A stretch of 64,000 nt of DNA from Vagococcus sp. CY52-2 (GCF_022655055.1 NZ_CP093384.1:1550001-1614000), one strand, 5' to 3'. Counted from the stretch's first letter, positions 49,018 to 59,213 are shown. Program-made: numbers and translations. Notes: generated from the letters alone by a model not told the origin.

Positions 49018-50163
49018 TCACTTAATAATCATATCATATTTTAACGGAAGAGTTAGTCTTTCACTTCTTTTTTTTAAAAATTTTTTCCATTGAGCGTTAT
49101 TCAATACCTCCTCTTCTTTAACATGAAATACATTTTGAGATATTTCTTCAATGACTGTTAGTTCTTTTAAAAAGTGGAGATATAGAGATAAACAATAATC
49201 TATGACTTGATATTTTTCTAAATTAGCGTAATCATCCAACATTTCGTCTGGTATCTCACTTATAATCCTTTCTTTTAATTCAACATAAGACCTCTTTTTT
49301 TGATGCTTTAATTCATTAAATATAATCAAACGAACTACTAGCTCTGTCTCTTTAAAGAAAGGATGATATAAACTCGGTAAATACACCACTTCTGGTAAAT
49401 ACAATAAATGATACGATTGTTGATATAAATACTCTTGTAACACTCTTAATGACTTATCTGATTGCAACAAACGCCTGGATAGTCTATCTTTTCTTCGACT
49501 CACCTCTTTTAATGGACTTAAAACACTATAACTAGCGATCACACACTGTTTCAATAACAACTCTTTTAAGCTATAATCCTGTAGCGAATAGCTTTTCCTT
49601 CGAACAATCATATCTTTACCATTATGGGCTAAATAATGTGTCATAACTAACATCTCTTTATCAATCAACAAACAAAAATCAACATATCCTCTGTCATTAT
49701 CAAAATAAATAAAATGTTTTTTCAATTCTGTCAAACTGGTCAACTGTCCTAACTTCTGGCCTAAAATCCAGAAAACTTGGTAACCATTTTGTTTATAATG
49801 TGTTGTTCTTTCTTTTAACCGTTCAATACTTAATGAACTACATTGAAATTCAATTGCCAGAGTTTTATCAATCAATACATCTGCTCGTTGGTTAATTTCT
49901 GGTAAATAGGCCTCAAGTTGGCACTCTGAACCAAATATCTCACAATTTTTAGCAATAAGTAGTTTTCCTGCTACATGCTCAAAAGACTCATTTTCAGTAG
50001 CTGTCTGACAAACAGTTGTTTTTTTATGTGCAAAATGTGGGTACTTAATCTCACCTTTTTTTAAAATGACTTCACCATGACAACATGGACAATAATACGT
50101 TTCTCTTTTAGTAGCATGTTGACTCATAATCATCTCTTCTTTTTTATTGATTGCAACAAGCAT
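49018..50163 (-). CDS. coiA: Competence protein CoiA-like
   Basis: A 381-residue protein of the CoiA family, needed for recombination of incoming DNA in naturally competent streptococci. Seen: an N-terminal zinc-ribbon-like [15 protein letters not shown] with the later HFAHKK, and a restriction-endonuclease-like core [20 protein letters not shown] (D-ExQ pattern, near residues 95-112). The C-terminal half is helical and poorly conserved. GAGGTG six bases before the ATG. Whether the cell is competent cannot be told from one late gene. Confidence 0.9.
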   Translation of the reverse strand: MLVAINKKEEMIMSQHATKRETYYCPCCHGEVILKKGEIKYPHFAHKKTTVCQTATENESFEHVAGKLLIAKNCEIFGSECQLEAYLPEINQRADVLIDKTLAIEFQCSSLSIERLKERTTHYKQNGYQVFWILGQKLGQLTSLTELKKHFIYFDNDRGYVDFCLLIDKEMLVMTHYLAHNGKDMIVRRKSYSLQDYSLKELLLKQCVIASYSVLSPLKEVSRRKDRLSRRLLQSDKSLRVLQEYLYQQSYHLLYLPEVVYLPSLYHPFFKETELVVRLIIFNELKHQKKRSYVELKERIISEIPDEMLDDYANLEKYQVIDYCLSLYLHFLKELTVIEEISQNVFHVKEEEVLNNAQWKKFLKKRSERLTLPLKYDMIIK

Positions 50164-50268
50164 ATTTTCACCTCTTTTAAACTACATTCGCAAATAGCAG
50201 AAAAAAGCTTGAAATATAAAAAGGTTTGTTTGATACTTAGTAAAGAATCAAACTGGAGGGATAATGCG

Positions 50269-51447
50269 TTGGATACTCACTTATTAAAACAAAAAATAAT
50301 TGAAGCAAGTAAAGAAATTGGCATTGATAAGATTGGGTTTACTACTGCTGAACCATTTGATCATTTAAAAGATAGTCTCATCGAACAAAAAGAAAACCAT
50401 CATACAACAGGCTTTGAACATGGAAACATTGATGAGCGCCTTTTTCCAGAATTAATTTTTGATCAACCGCAATCTATTATTTCAATTGCCCTAGCATACC
50501 CAACACGAATGAATAACCGCTTAAAATCTGTCCGAGGTGAAAAACGTGGAAAATTTGCTCGAGCATCTTGGGGGATTGATTACCACGATATTTTAAAAGA
50601 CAGACTGAATAAACTAATCGACTTTATCAAAGAAGAAGCATCTCAAAACTTAAACGTAACATTTAAACCAATGGTCGATACTGGTGAATTAATAGACGTT
50701 GTTGTGGCACAAAGAGCAGGACTTGGTTTTATTGGAAAAAACGGATTATTAATCACAGAAGAGTTTGGGTCCTATGTTTATTTAGGTGAAATTATTACAA
50801 ATATTCCATTTGAACCAGACATGCCAATTGAAAATCAATGTGGCGATTGTACTAAGTGTATCGATCAATGTCCCACTTCTGCTTTACTAGGAGATGGTAG
50901 GATGAATGCTCAAAAATGTTTATCCTATCAAACACAAACAAAAGGATTCATGCCTGAAGAATACCGACCAAAAATCCGGTCAATTATTTATGGATGTGAT
51001 ATTTGCCAAGAAGTCTGTCCTTTTAATAAAGGGAAAAACTTTCATTTTCATAAAGAAATGGAACCAGACCCTGAAATCGTGACGCCTTTACTAAAACCGA
51101 TATTAACAATCTCCAATCGTGAATTTAAAGAACGCTTTGGTTACCTTGCCGGATCTTGGCGGGGGAAAAAACCAATCCAACGAAATGCCATTATTGCATT
51201 AGCAAATGTGAGAGATAAAACAAGTATTCCTAATCTATTAAGCTGTATAGAAAATGACCCTCGTCCTGTTATAAGAGGAACAGCTGCCTGGTCACTCAGT
51301 GTAATTGACCCAAACAATCGGGCTATCCTTGACTTTTTAATCGAATACTTTAACAAAGAAACTGACGATGAAGCAAAAGAAGAAATGAGAAAAGCAATCG
51401 ACAGAATGAGAATTTTAAAAAAAAATAAGATAATAGATGATTTTTAG
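50269..51447 (+). CDS. queG: Epoxyqueuosine reductase
   Basis: A 392-residue cobalamin- and iron-sulfur-dependent enzyme for the last step of queuosine synthesis in tRNA. Seen: an N-terminal cobalamin-binding region ([30 protein letters not shown]), two [4Fe-4S] motifs ([23 protein letters not shown] with an upstream Cys in AQKCLSYQ), and C-terminal HEAT-like repeats ([20 protein letters not shown]). The frame is open far upstream without homology. The TTG at 50269 with GGAGGG eight bases before it gives the family length. It is divergent from coiA. Confidence 0.93.
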   Translation: MDTHLLKQKIIEASKEIGIDKIGFTTAEPFDHLKDSLIEQKENHHTTGFEHGNIDERLFPELIFDQPQSIISIALAYPTRMNNRLKSVRGEKRGKFARASWGIDYHDILKDRLNKLIDFIKEEASQNLNVTFKPMVDTGELIDVVVAQRAGLGFIGKNGLLITEEFGSYVYLGEIITNIPFEPDMPIENQCGDCTKCIDQCPTSALLGDGRMNAQKCLSYQTQTKGFMPEEYRPKIRSIIYGCDICQEVCPFNKGKNFHFHKEMEPDPEIVTPLLKPILTISNREFKERFGYLAGSWRGKKPIQRNAIIALANVRDKTSIPNLLSCIENDPRPVIRGTAAWSLSVIDPNNRAILDFLIEYFNKETDDEAKEEMRKAIDRMRILKKNKIIDDF

Positions 51448-51489
51448 TAAGAATAGGCTAATAAAAAAGTAATAATTTAATAAACATAT

Positions 51490-51536
51490 TAAAAGAACTG
51501 AGTAAATTTACTAACATTTTACTCAGTTCTTTTAAT
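51490..51536 (+). terminator. Terminator of queG
   Basis: AAAAGAACTGAGTAAA and TTTACTCAGTTCTTTT are perfect 16-base arms around an 11-base loop. Confidence 0.9.
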
Positions 51537-51606
51537 CTATTATCAGAATATTTGATACTATAACTATGGGGTATAACAATGTATTTTAATTTAAGGAGGA
51601 TTTTTT

Positions 51607-53106
51607 ATGACAAAAGCAACAAAAAAAGTAACCCTGTTCGGTTTAATCTTAATGATTTTTACCTCGGTATTCGGGTTTGGTAATGCTCCAGTCGCCTTTT
51701 ATCGTATGGGATACGGTGCAATCATTTGGTATATTTTAGCTGCACTCTTTTTCTTTATACCATATGCACTTATGATGGCTGAATATGGGTCTACTTTCAA
51801 ACATGAAAGTGGTGGGATGTACACTTGGATGGAAAAATCTGTTGGACCAAAATATGCGTTCATTGGGACATTTATGTGGTACACCTCTTATATCATTTGG
51901 ATGGTTAATGTATCAACTAAGGTATTCATTACGCTATCAACCACTTACTCAGGTTCAGATCACACCAATTATTGGAGTTTATTTGGTCTTGATTCGACTC
52001 AAACAATTGGATTACTTGCTATTTTATTTATTATTATTGTCACCTTTTTCGCAGCAAGAGGATTAGATAAAATCACTAAAATCACATCTGTTGGTGGGAT
52101 TGCTGTAACATTTTTAAATGTTGTATTAATCGTTGTCAGCTTAATTATTTTAGTTTTTAACAAAGGACAAGTCGCTCAACCAATCGAAGGCATGAAAAGT
52201 TTTATTGATTCACCTAATCCAGGATTTAATTCTCCACTGGCCATTATTTCATTTTTAGTATTTGCTATTTTTGCTTATGGAGGATTGGAAGCTGTCGGTG
52301 GTTTAGTTGATAAAACAGAAAACGCTGAAAAAAACTTTCCTAAAGGAGTTATTCTTTCAGCTATCATCATCTCTATTGGGTATGCATTAACCATTCTTTT
52401 ATGGGGTGTGTCAACAAACTGGGATTCTGTTTTAAGTGGTAATAATGTCAATCTTGGTAATATCACTTATGTCTTAATGAATAATCTAGGATTTGAATTA
52501 GGTCGAGCAATTAATTTATCAACAGATACTGCTTTAGCCATTGGGCATGCATTTGCTAGATTTACAGGTTTATCCATGTTTCTAGCTTACTTAGGTGCTT
52601 TCTTTACTTTAATCTATTCGCCATTAAAAACGATTATCGAAGGAACACCAAAAGGACTTTGGCCTGAAAAAATGGTTAGAGAAAATGACAAAGGCATGCC
52701 AGCTTTTGCTATGTGGATTCAATGTGTGATTGTTGTTGTCATCTTAGCACTTGTATCATTTGGCGGAAAAGATGCTCAATCTTTCTATAATGTTTTAACC
52801 TTAATGGTTAATGTTTCTATGACAATTCCTTATCTATTTTTAACAGGAGCATTTCCAGCATTTAAACAAAAAACAGATATTGATCATTCTATTAATATCT
52901 TTAAAACAAAAACACAATATATGGTGAGCACAATAGTCGTCATGGCTGTTATTGGGTTTGCTAATATCTTTACCATTATTGAACCATTATTTAGAGAAGG
53001 TGGTCCTGTTTGGGGAGATACGCTATGGCAAATTGCCGGACCCGTATTATTTTCATTAATTGCCCTACTTTTATTCAATCGCTACGAGAAACGTAAAAAA
53101 GACTAA
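51607..53106 (+). CDS. yjeM: APC-family permease, YjeM type
   Basis: A 499-residue amino-acid permease with about 12 membrane segments. The start KKVTLFGLILMIFTSVFGFG and the following MAEYGSTFKHESGGMYTWMEKSVGP match the glutamate/gamma-aminobutyrate YjeM group. The unwound helix 1 (FGFGNAP) and a helix-6-like FAIFAYGGLEAVGGLVDKTENA are visible. The substrate has not been settled for this group. GGAGG lies before the ATG; it is a single-gene unit with a terminator after it. Confidence 0.87.
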   Translation: MTKATKKVTLFGLILMIFTSVFGFGNAPVAFYRMGYGAIIWYILAALFFFIPYALMMAEYGSTFKHESGGMYTWMEKSVGPKYAFIGTFMWYTSYIIWMVNVSTKVFITLSTTYSGSDHTNYWSLFGLDSTQTIGLLAILFIIIVTFFAARGLDKITKITSVGGIAVTFLNVVLIVVSLIILVFNKGQVAQPIEGMKSFIDSPNPGFNSPLAIISFLVFAIFAYGGLEAVGGLVDKTENAEKNFPKGVILSAIIISIGYALTILLWGVSTNWDSVLSGNNVNLGNITYVLMNNLGFELGRAINLSTDTALAIGHAFARFTGLSMFLAYLGAFFTLIYSPLKTIIEGTPKGLWPEKMVRENDKGMPAFAMWIQCVIVVVILALVSFGGKDAQSFYNVLTLMVNVSMTIPYLFLTGAFPAFKQKTDIDHSINIFKTKTQYMVSTIVVMAVIGFANIFTIIEPLFREGGPVWGDTLWQIAGPVLFSLIALLLFNRYEKRKKD

Positions 53107-53111
53107 ATACC

Positions 53112-53150
53112 AAAACCAAAGTACGCTTATATGCACTTTGGTTTTTTTTA
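53112..53150 (+). terminator. Terminator of the YjeM-type permease gene
   Basis: CCAAAGT and ACTTTGG arms (53116-53122, 53135-53141) are followed by eight T. Confidence 0.88.
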
Positions 53151-53200
53151 TGATTCAACTATGTTATACCAAATATACTAAAAATATAACACTTTATCTT

Positions 53201-53230
53201 TTGATATTGTTATTTATAAACAGCTATGTT
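53201..53230 (+). promoter_or_regulatory. Promoter of the nucleotidase lipoprotein gene
   Basis: TTGATA (-35), 18 bases, TATGTT (-10). The expected start of transcription is just upstream of the AAGGGG site before the ATG at 53254. Confidence 0.55.
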
Positions 53231-53253
53231 AGGTTTTGTAAGGGGATACATAA

Positions 53254-55245
53254 ATGTCGCCAAAAATCGAAAGGAGAAGTATATCAAATAAAGGTGATAT
53301 ACAACAGATTATGAAAAAAGTTAAATTAGCAACAATCACATTATTAGGGATTGTCGGGTTAGTTGGTTGTACAACTAAAACAAATGAAGACTCTTCTAAG
53401 AAAAAAGAGTCAGAACAAAAAGAATTAACCATTTTAGGAACATCTGATATTCACGGTCGGTATATGGCCTGGGATTATACAACAGATGTCGAAAATAAAA
53501 TCGGTAGTTTTTCTCAAATTGGAACTATCGTAAAAGAAGTTAGAGATAACAATAAGAATACTCTACTTGTTGATGCCGGGGATTTAATTCAAGACAACTC
53601 AGCTGAAATTTTTAAAAACGATGATAATCACCCTGCAACAACTGTACTAAAAGCTCTTAAGTACGATGTTTGGACTATGGGAAATCATGAATTTGATTAT
53701 GGTTTTGATGTTTTAGACAACATCACTGACCAATTTGATGGAGCTGTCCTAGCAGGTAATGTTAAATTAGATAATGATCAACCTTATTTTGATTCTTACA
53801 AAGTTATTGAAAAAGATGGGATTAAAGTTGGTTTTATTGGAATGACCACTCCAATGGTTGCGGAATTTAAAAAAGATACTACAATTTTTGATGGAAAAAA
53901 ACTAACAGACCCAGTCAAAGAAACGATTAACGTTGTAAAAGAGTTGAAAAGTAAAGTCGATGTTTTAGTTGGTGTAGTACATATGGGATTAGATAATGAA
54001 AATGATGTACATAATACTGGTGTTGCGGATATGGCTGAAGCCATTCCTGAATTAGATGTGGTTTTTGCCGGACACATGCATAAATTAGTAGAAGAGGAAT
54101 ACATTAATAATGTCTTAATTGTAGAACCTGATAAGTATGGTCGATTTGTCTCACGCGTTGATTTAACATTAGACAAAACAAAAGATGGCTACAAAGTAAA
54201 AAATAAAAAAGGATCAGCGATTGAAGTTGCTAAATATAAGGAAGATAAGGAAATCAATGATTTATTAAAATCATCTCATGAAAAAGCGCGTAAAGTCGCG
54301 AATACTGTCGTTGGTCAATTAACTGGAATGGACTTAGTTCCTAAAAACGATATTAAAGGGATTTCAAATGCTCAAATAGAAGAAACACCTTTAGTTAACT
54401 TCTTTGGTGAAGTGATGCTTCATTATAGTAAAAATGCTGATGTTGTGGCTTTCCAAATCGATACCGATACACCGTCATTAGATATCGGTGACATTAAGAA
54501 AAAAGATATTGCCAGAAACTATCAATTTACTGATGGCGAAGTGACAGTCTTTGATATTACCGGAAAAGACTTAAAAGACTACATGGAATGGGGAGCTGAT
54601 TACTACAATCAAAGCCAACCAGGAGATGTCACCATTAGTTATAATCCAAAAAGAAGAATCAATAAATACAACACAAACGATCGCTTTTACAATGTAAAAT
54701 ACGACATTGATTTATCCCAACCAGCTGGTAAACGCATTACTAATTTAAGACGACTTGATGACACCCCTATTGATTTAAATGAGCCTTTGAAAATTGGAAT
54801 GAATCAATATCGAATGAATTTCTTAACTTCAGAAGAAGGGCCTTTAGCTGGTAGAAAATTCAACCAAGTATACTCTACCTTTTCTCCTGATGCTTTTGGT
54901 GAAGTTGAAGGTCGTATTCGTGAATTATCTGCTCGATATATCAAAGAAGAAAAAAATGGTGTCTATGAAGGTAAGTTACTGAATAATTGGAAAATCGTTG
55001 GTACTGATACTGACTCTAAAGCTCATCAAGACGTTGCTGAATTGATTAATGATGATATTATTGAGATTCCAAGTATGGAAGACGGAAAAGTAACCAATAT
55101 AAAATCAATTAATGTGGATGAAGTTGCCAACGACGATGATATAACAAAACTAAGTAAAAAAGCTAACATTGATAAAACAAAATTAAAAAATGTTAAAACA
55201 ACTGGAGATTTATATTCCCAAATAAACCAAATTCGAAAAAAATAG
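53254..55245 (+). CDS. Secreted lipoprotein 5'-nucleotidase / cyclic phosphodiesterase
   Basis: A surface metallophosphoesterase of the UshA/CpdB group that removes phosphate from extracellular nucleotides. Seen: a signal peptide with lipobox LVGC (LATITLLGIVGLVGC), the metal motifs LGTSDIHGRYM, DAGDLIQDN, MGNHEFDYG, VVHMGLDNEND and FAGHMHKL, then a 5'-nucleotidase C-terminal domain (about residues 360-540) and a charged tail of about 90 residues. Start is uncertain: the ATG at 53254 has AAGGGG at good spacing; the ATG at 53311 gives a textbook signal peptide but its AAGGTG is 14 bases away. No LPXTG is present. Confidence 0.88.
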   Translation: MSPKIERRSISNKGDIQQIMKKVKLATITLLGIVGLVGCTTKTNEDSSKKKESEQKELTILGTSDIHGRYMAWDYTTDVENKIGSFSQIGTIVKEVRDNNKNTLLVDAGDLIQDNSAEIFKNDDNHPATTVLKALKYDVWTMGNHEFDYGFDVLDNITDQFDGAVLAGNVKLDNDQPYFDSYKVIEKDGIKVGFIGMTTPMVAEFKKDTTIFDGKKLTDPVKETINVVKELKSKVDVLVGVVHMGLDNENDVHNTGVADMAEAIPELDVVFAGHMHKLVEEEYINNVLIVEPDKYGRFVSRVDLTLDKTKDGYKVKNKKGSAIEVAKYKEDKEINDLLKSSHEKARKVANTVVGQLTGMDLVPKNDIKGISNAQIEETPLVNFFGEVMLHYSKNADVVAFQIDTDTPSLDIGDIKKKDIARNYQFTDGEVTVFDITGKDLKDYMEWGADYYNQSQPGDVTISYNPKRRINKYNTNDRFYNVKYDIDLSQPAGKRITNLRRLDDTPIDLNEPLKIGMNQYRMNFLTSEEGPLAGRKFNQVYSTFSPDAFGEVEGRIRELSARYIKEEKNGVYEGKLLNNWKIVGTDTDSKAHQDVAELINDDIIEIPSMEDGKVTNIKSINVDEVANDDDITKLSKKANIDKTKLKNVKTTGDLYSQINQIRKK

Positions 55246-55250
55246 TCACT

Positions 55251-55391
55251 AAAAAGAGGCTGGCCCAAAAGTAATTTATTAAATAAAAATCACCAAACTA
55301 ATAAAACAGAAATCCCATGAAATCAATATTTTAATAAACTGATTTCACGGGATTTTTTCTATTTTAAGACTTCTGGGTCAGCCTCTTTTTT
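55251..55391. repeat. Palindromic intergenic repeat with nested terminator hairpin
   Basis: A 141-base element between two convergent genes. Outer arms AAAAAGAGGCTGGCCCA and TGGGTCAGCCTCTTTTTT pair with few mismatches. Inside is a second hairpin, AAATCCCATGAAATCA against TGATTTCACGGGATTT (55310-55325, 55340-55355), followed by T-runs. The GAGGCTGGGNCAAAA-type end is a sequence I know as recurring in intergenic regions of lactic acid bacteria, so this is probably a small mobile-type (MITE-like) unit now acting as a terminator. The right arm includes the ABC-F stop codon. Confidence 0.6.
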
Positions 55392-57327
55392 AAAATGACT
55401 CTAACTCCACTGAAGCATGTTCCCAAGATTCTAATAGCGTTTCTTGTTTAGCATAGGTTTCTTGTAATTCTTTATCTAAATCTAAGAGTTGTTCATGATC
55501 CTCTAAAATCTCTGGTTGCTCCATCTCTTTTTGGATAGATTCTATTTTTTCTTCTGCTTCTTGCAACTCAGCTTCCAATGAATCAACTAATCGCACCAGT
55601 TTACGTTGTTCTTTTTGTCGCTCTTTTGATTCTTCGTAACTTAATTTATCTTTAGTTACTTGATTCACTACATTGTCTTGTGTTTCATTCAATAAAGCTT
55701 GTCTTTCTTCTTCTTCTGCTTTTTTCTCGAGGTAGTAATCATAATTCCCATGATAATAAGTACTACCATGTTCTGACAACTCTAAAACGCCTGTTGCGAT
55801 TCGATTAATAAAGTAACGATCGTGAGAAACAAATAATAATGTTCCATCATACTCGATTAACGCATTCTCCAAAACTTCTTTACTGTCAATATCCAAATGG
55901 TTAGTCGGCTCATCAAGAATAAGGAAATTATCTTTTTGCATCGCTAATTTTGCTAATGCTACTCTCGCTTTTTCCCCCCCACTTAATAAGTTAATCGTTT
56001 TTTTAACGTCTTCTCCAGAAAATAAAAAACTACCTAAAAGTGTTCTGATATCTTTTTCTGGTGTCGTTGGATGCTCACGCCATAATTCTTCCAACACGCT
56101 TTGACTTCCACTAAGTTTTCCTTGTTCTTGGTCATAGTAACCAATATCTACTTTATGGCCAATATCAGCTGTTCCTTTAATAAATGGAATATCTCCAATA
56201 ATACTCTTTAATAATGTTGATTTACCAACTCCATTTGGGCCAACTAAAGCAATGGATTCTTGTTTACGCAAAGCTAGATTAATAGGTTCACTCAAAATAA
56301 GATCATCATACCCCACTGCCACATCATCCAGCGTTAGCACTTCTCTACCTGACGTGCGATTGATTTTAAATAGAAAATGAGCTGATTTCTCATCACCTAA
56401 AGGCTTCTCTAATTTTTCCATTTTTTCTAATTGTTTACGACGACTTTGTGCTCGTTTTGTTGTTGATGCGCGTACAATGTTTCGTGCCACAAAGTCCTCT
56501 AGTTTTGCAATTTTATCCTGCTGTTTTTCGTATTCTTTTTCTTCTTGTTCTAACCTCTCAGCTTTCATTTCTAAAAACTTCGAATAATTACCTTTATAAT
56601 GACTAATTTTTCTTCGACTAATATCATATACTTCATTCACAATCTTATCTAAGAAATAACGGTCATGGGATACCATCAAAATAGCCCCACGATAGCCGTG
56701 TAAATACCCTTCTAACCAATTTAATGTATCAATATCTAAATGGTTAGTCGGCTCATCTAAAATGAGTAGATTAGGTTTTTCCAATAACAAACGAGCCAAT
56801 GCTAAACGAGTTTTTTGACCACCTGATAGATTTTGAATTGGGACATCAAAATAGCTTTCATCAAAACGAAATCCATGTAAAACAGATTTTATTTCAGACT
56901 CATAACCATACCCATTCATTTCATTAAACTCATGTTGTAATTTATCGTAATCTTTTAGTACTTGTTGATATTTTTCTTCATCATCATGGATATTTGGATC
57001 GGCGATGTCTTTTTCTAATTGTCGTAAGTTTTTTTCCATCTCTTGAACATAGTCAAAGACACTAAGCATCTCTTCCCAAATCGTTTTATCTGATTCTAAA
57101 CCAGTATGTTGGTCTAAATAACCCATTGTTAAATCTCTTGTTTTCGTAACTAAACCTGTATCTGGCTCTTCAATGCCAGCTAATATTTTTAATAATGTCG
57201 ATTTCCCTGCACCATTACGTCCAACAAGCGCAATTCGACTTTTATCTTGTATATCTAATTGTATATTTTCAAATAATACGTCATCTCCAAATAATCTAGA
57301 GACATTGTTAGCTTGTAATAAAATCAT
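55390..57327 (-). CDS. ABC-F family ATPase, YdiF type
   Basis: A soluble twin-ATPase protein of 645 residues. Both cassettes have Walker A (GRNGAGKSTLLKIL; GPNGVGKSTLLKSI), the ABC signature (NLSGGQKTRLALA; LLSGGEKARVALA) and Walker B (LLILDEPTNHLDI; FLILDEPTNHLDI). A charged P-site linker (about residues 235-310) and a coiled-coil C-terminal extension follow. No membrane part, so it is a ribosome-acting ABC-F factor, not a transporter. The start is ATG at 57327, five bases after GGAGG. Position next to rex and groESL matches Bacillus ydiF. Confidence 0.93.
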   Translation of the reverse strand: MILLQANNVSRLFGDDVLFENIQLDIQDKSRIALVGRNGAGKSTLLKILAGIEEPDTGLVTKTRDLTMGYLDQHTGLESDKTIWEEMLSVFDYVQEMEKNLRQLEKDIADPNIHDDEEKYQQVLKDYDKLQHEFNEMNGYGYESEIKSVLHGFRFDESYFDVPIQNLSGGQKTRLALARLLLEKPNLLILDEPTNHLDIDTLNWLEGYLHGYRGAILMVSHDRYFLDKIVNEVYDISRRKISHYKGNYSKFLEMKAERLEQEEKEYEKQQDKIAKLEDFVARNIVRASTTKRAQSRRKQLEKMEKLEKPLGDEKSAHFLFKINRTSGREVLTLDDVAVGYDDLILSEPINLALRKQESIALVGPNGVGKSTLLKSIIGDIPFIKGTADIGHKVDIGYYDQEQGKLSGSQSVLEELWREHPTTPEKDIRTLLGSFLFSGEDVKKTINLLSGGEKARVALAKLAMQKDNFLILDEPTNHLDIDSKEVLENALIEYDGTLLFVSHDRYFINRIATGVLELSEHGSTYYHGNYDYYLEKKAEEEERQALLNETQDNVVNQVTKDKLSYEESKERQKEQRKLVRLVDSLEAELQEAEEKIESIQKEMEQPEILEDHEQLLDLDKELQETYAKQETLLESWEHASVELESF

Positions 57328-57428
57328 GACGTCCTCCATCTTTTAACTTATAAGAACAGTTTATCATAAAACATAAGATATGTTTGGTATATTTATCGTT
57401 CAGAATTACTCAAATATAAGCGTAAAAA

Positions 57429-57457
57429 TTGCTTTTATCCCTTAGTAAAGGTATCCT
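57429..57457 (+). promoter_or_regulatory. Putative promoter of rex
   Basis: TTGCTT (-35), 17 bases, TATCCT (-10), about 55 bases before the rex start. Confidence 0.5.
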
Positions 57458-57510
57458 ATTAACGTGAACTTTATAACAATGAGGGTATATGAAAAGTGAG
57501 GGGAATTATT

Positions 57511-58146
57511 ATGAAAGACACGACTATTCCAAAGGCAACTGCCAAAAGGTTACCTTTGTATTATCGATATTTAAAATTTTTATTTGATTCAGGAAAGAAA
57601 AAAGTCTCTTCAACTGAGTTAAGTGAGGCTGTGAAAGTTGACAGTGCTACTATTCGACGTGACTTTTCTTATTTTGGGGAACTAGGTAAACGTGGTTACG
57701 GGTATGACGTGGAAAGTTTAATGACTTTTTTTGCTAAAACGTTAAATGAAGATCGTTTAACAAATGTAGCTCTTGTCGGTGTTGGTAATTTAGGACACGC
57801 ATTATTGAACTACCGTTTCCATCAAAGTGATAGTATTCGTATCAGTGCTGCATTTGATGTTAAACCTGATATTGTTGGTCGCATACTTGATGGCGTTCCT
57901 ATCTATGATGCTAATGATATGGTCGAACAAATTCGTGCACAACATATTGATGTTGCCATTTTGACTGTCCCACCAGCACATGCACAAGAAAATGCTGACC
58001 GTCTAGTTGAAGCCGGAATCAAAGGCATTATGAATTTCACACCAATTCGTATCAACGTTCCAAAGGATGTTCAAATTCAAAATGTTGACCTAACAAATGA
58101 AATGCAAACATTAATCTACTTCTTATCTAACTACAAAGAAGACTAA
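57511..58146 (+). CDS. rex: Redox-sensing transcriptional repressor Rex
   Basis: A 211-residue dimeric repressor that leaves DNA when NADH/NAD+ is high. Seen: an N-terminal winged helix ([36 protein letters not shown]), the Rossmann motif [15 protein letters not shown], and the C-terminal swapped helix [13 protein letters not shown]. The open frame starts at a GTG at 57496 that overlaps the AGGGG site; the ATG at 57511 is eight bases from it. Divergent from the ABC-F gene. Rex usually controls fermentation genes, so pdh and thl here are possible targets. Confidence 0.96.
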   Translation: MKDTTIPKATAKRLPLYYRYLKFLFDSGKKKVSSTELSEAVKVDSATIRRDFSYFGELGKRGYGYDVESLMTFFAKTLNEDRLTNVALVGVGNLGHALLNYRFHQSDSIRISAAFDVKPDIVGRILDGVPIYDANDMVEQIRAQHIDVAILTVPPAHAQENADRLVEAGIKGIMNFTPIRINVPKDVQIQNVDLTNEMQTLIYFLSNYKED

Positions 58147-58185
58147 ATAAAAAGCTTATCGACCGCTGTCGCTAAGCTTTTTTAA
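58147..58185. terminator. Bidirectional terminator between rex and CPBP protease
   Basis: AAAAAGCTTA and TAAGCTTTTTT arms with an inner GAC/GTC pair in the loop, T-runs on both strands. Confidence 0.88.
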
Positions 58186-58772
58186 TTTAGCCAAAGCACT
58201 ATCCCATTCATCACCATATGTACCAGAATAGATGTTAAAATACTTCCACTTTTTTTATAAATATATGAAAAAACCATACCCAAACCAAAGTAAATCATCA
58301 GATTCCCACTTGTGTGCATCAACATAAAAATCAGCGAACTTACTACAATCCCCACCCAAATCGGTAATTTTTGTCCAATCCAATTGACAAAACTAAACCG
58401 AAAAACCAATTCTTCCATGATAGGATTAAATAAAATAGAGACAAGCAAAAATAAATAAGTTGATTGACCTGATATATCTGTGTTGAGATTTAAACTTGGA
58501 GAAATCATATTAGTGATAAATAAAAATCCCCATTGGACCATAAAACTTAACAACAGACCTACAACTCCCCACCATGCTATTTTTTTTATAGAAGAAGTTG
58601 ATTTTGTTAACGTATCTTTTTTTGTCGTTTTAAAATAAATAACTAAAATTAACCATACTATGACACTATAAAGCAACATAGTTTGATTGTTATTTAATGA
58701 AAAAAATAAATGACTGTTCAATAAAAATAAATATAGAAAACTTGTATAAATCATATTTCGATTCAATGTCAT
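58182..58772 (-). CDS. CPBP-family intramembrane protease
   Basis: A 196-residue membrane protein with about six hydrophobic segments and the glutamic-protease motifs NPIMEELVFRFSF (EExxxR), LMHTSGNLMIY and VHMVMNGIVL. The family includes Rce1-like CAAX proteases and bacteriocin self-immunity proteins. Position between rex and groES matches Bacillus ydiL. Substrate unknown. AGGTG is about ten bases before the ATG. Confidence 0.87.
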   Translation of the reverse strand: MTLNRNMIYTSFLYLFLLNSHLFFSLNNNQTMLLYSVIVWLILVIYFKTTKKDTLTKSTSSIKKIAWWGVVGLLLSFMVQWGFLFITNMISPSLNLNTDISGQSTYLFLLVSILFNPIMEELVFRFSFVNWIGQKLPIWVGIVVSSLIFMLMHTSGNLMIYFGLGMVFSYIYKKSGSILTSILVHMVMNGIVLWLN

Positions 58773-58835
58773 CTGTGCTTACACCTATCTTTTCTATCGT
58801 TGATTTTGATATCTTTTCTTATTGTATCAAAATAC

Positions 58836-58864
58836 TTGCAAAAAAAAACATTTATCTGTATTAT
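58836..58864 (+). promoter_or_regulatory. Promoter of groESL
   Basis: TTGCAA (-35), 17 bases, TATTAT (-10), directly upstream of the CIRCE element. Confidence 0.8.
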
Positions 58865-58875
58865 AAAAGATGTAA

Positions 58876-58902
58876 TTAGCACTCATTAAACAAGAGTGCT
58901 AA
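58876..58902. promoter_or_regulatory. CIRCE operator (HrcA site) of groESL
   Basis: TTAGCACTC, nine bases, GAGTGCTAA: a perfect match to the CIRCE consensus. It shows HrcA-mediated heat-shock control of groESL. Confidence 0.97.
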
Positions 58903-58928
58903 AAAATAAAATTATGGAGGGATACACA

Positions 58929-59213
58929 TTGTTAAAACCATTAGGAGATCGTGTTGTTATTAAAGTAAAAGAAGCGGAAGAAAAAACTGCCAGTGGACTA
59001 GTTTTAACATCAGCTTCAAAAGAAAAATCTCAAACAGGTGAGGTCATTGCTATTGGTGATGGTCGTACTTTAGAAAATGGGACAAAATTATCCGTATCTG
59101 TAAGCGTTGGACAAACTGTCCTATTCGAAAAATATGCCGGTCAAGAAGTCAGTGACTCTGGTGAAGATTACTTAGTACTACACGACAAAGATATAATCGC
59201 AATCGTAGAATAA
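58929..59213 (+). CDS. groES: Co-chaperonin GroES
   Basis: A 94-residue lid of the chaperonin. Seen: LKPLGDRVVIKVKEAEEKTASG, the mobile-loop region, VGQTVLFEKYAGQEV and the LHDKDIIAIVE end. The start is TTG at 58929 with GGAGGG seven bases upstream; frames open further upstream run through CIRCE and are not family-like. First gene of the CIRCE-controlled operon, 26 bases before groEL. Confidence 0.97.
   Translation: MLKPLGDRVVIKVKEAEEKTASGLVLTSASKEKSQTGEVIAIGDGRTLENGTKLSVSVSVGQTVLFEKYAGQEVSDSGEDYLVLHDKDIIAIVE

Noticed and set aside
50077-50268. N-terminal extension of queG
   Set aside because: It overlaps the coiA start antisense and has no similarity to QueG; a TTG with GGAGGG gives the normal length.
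57802-57987. Small minus-strand frame within rex
   Set aside because: Antisense shadow with no ribosome site.
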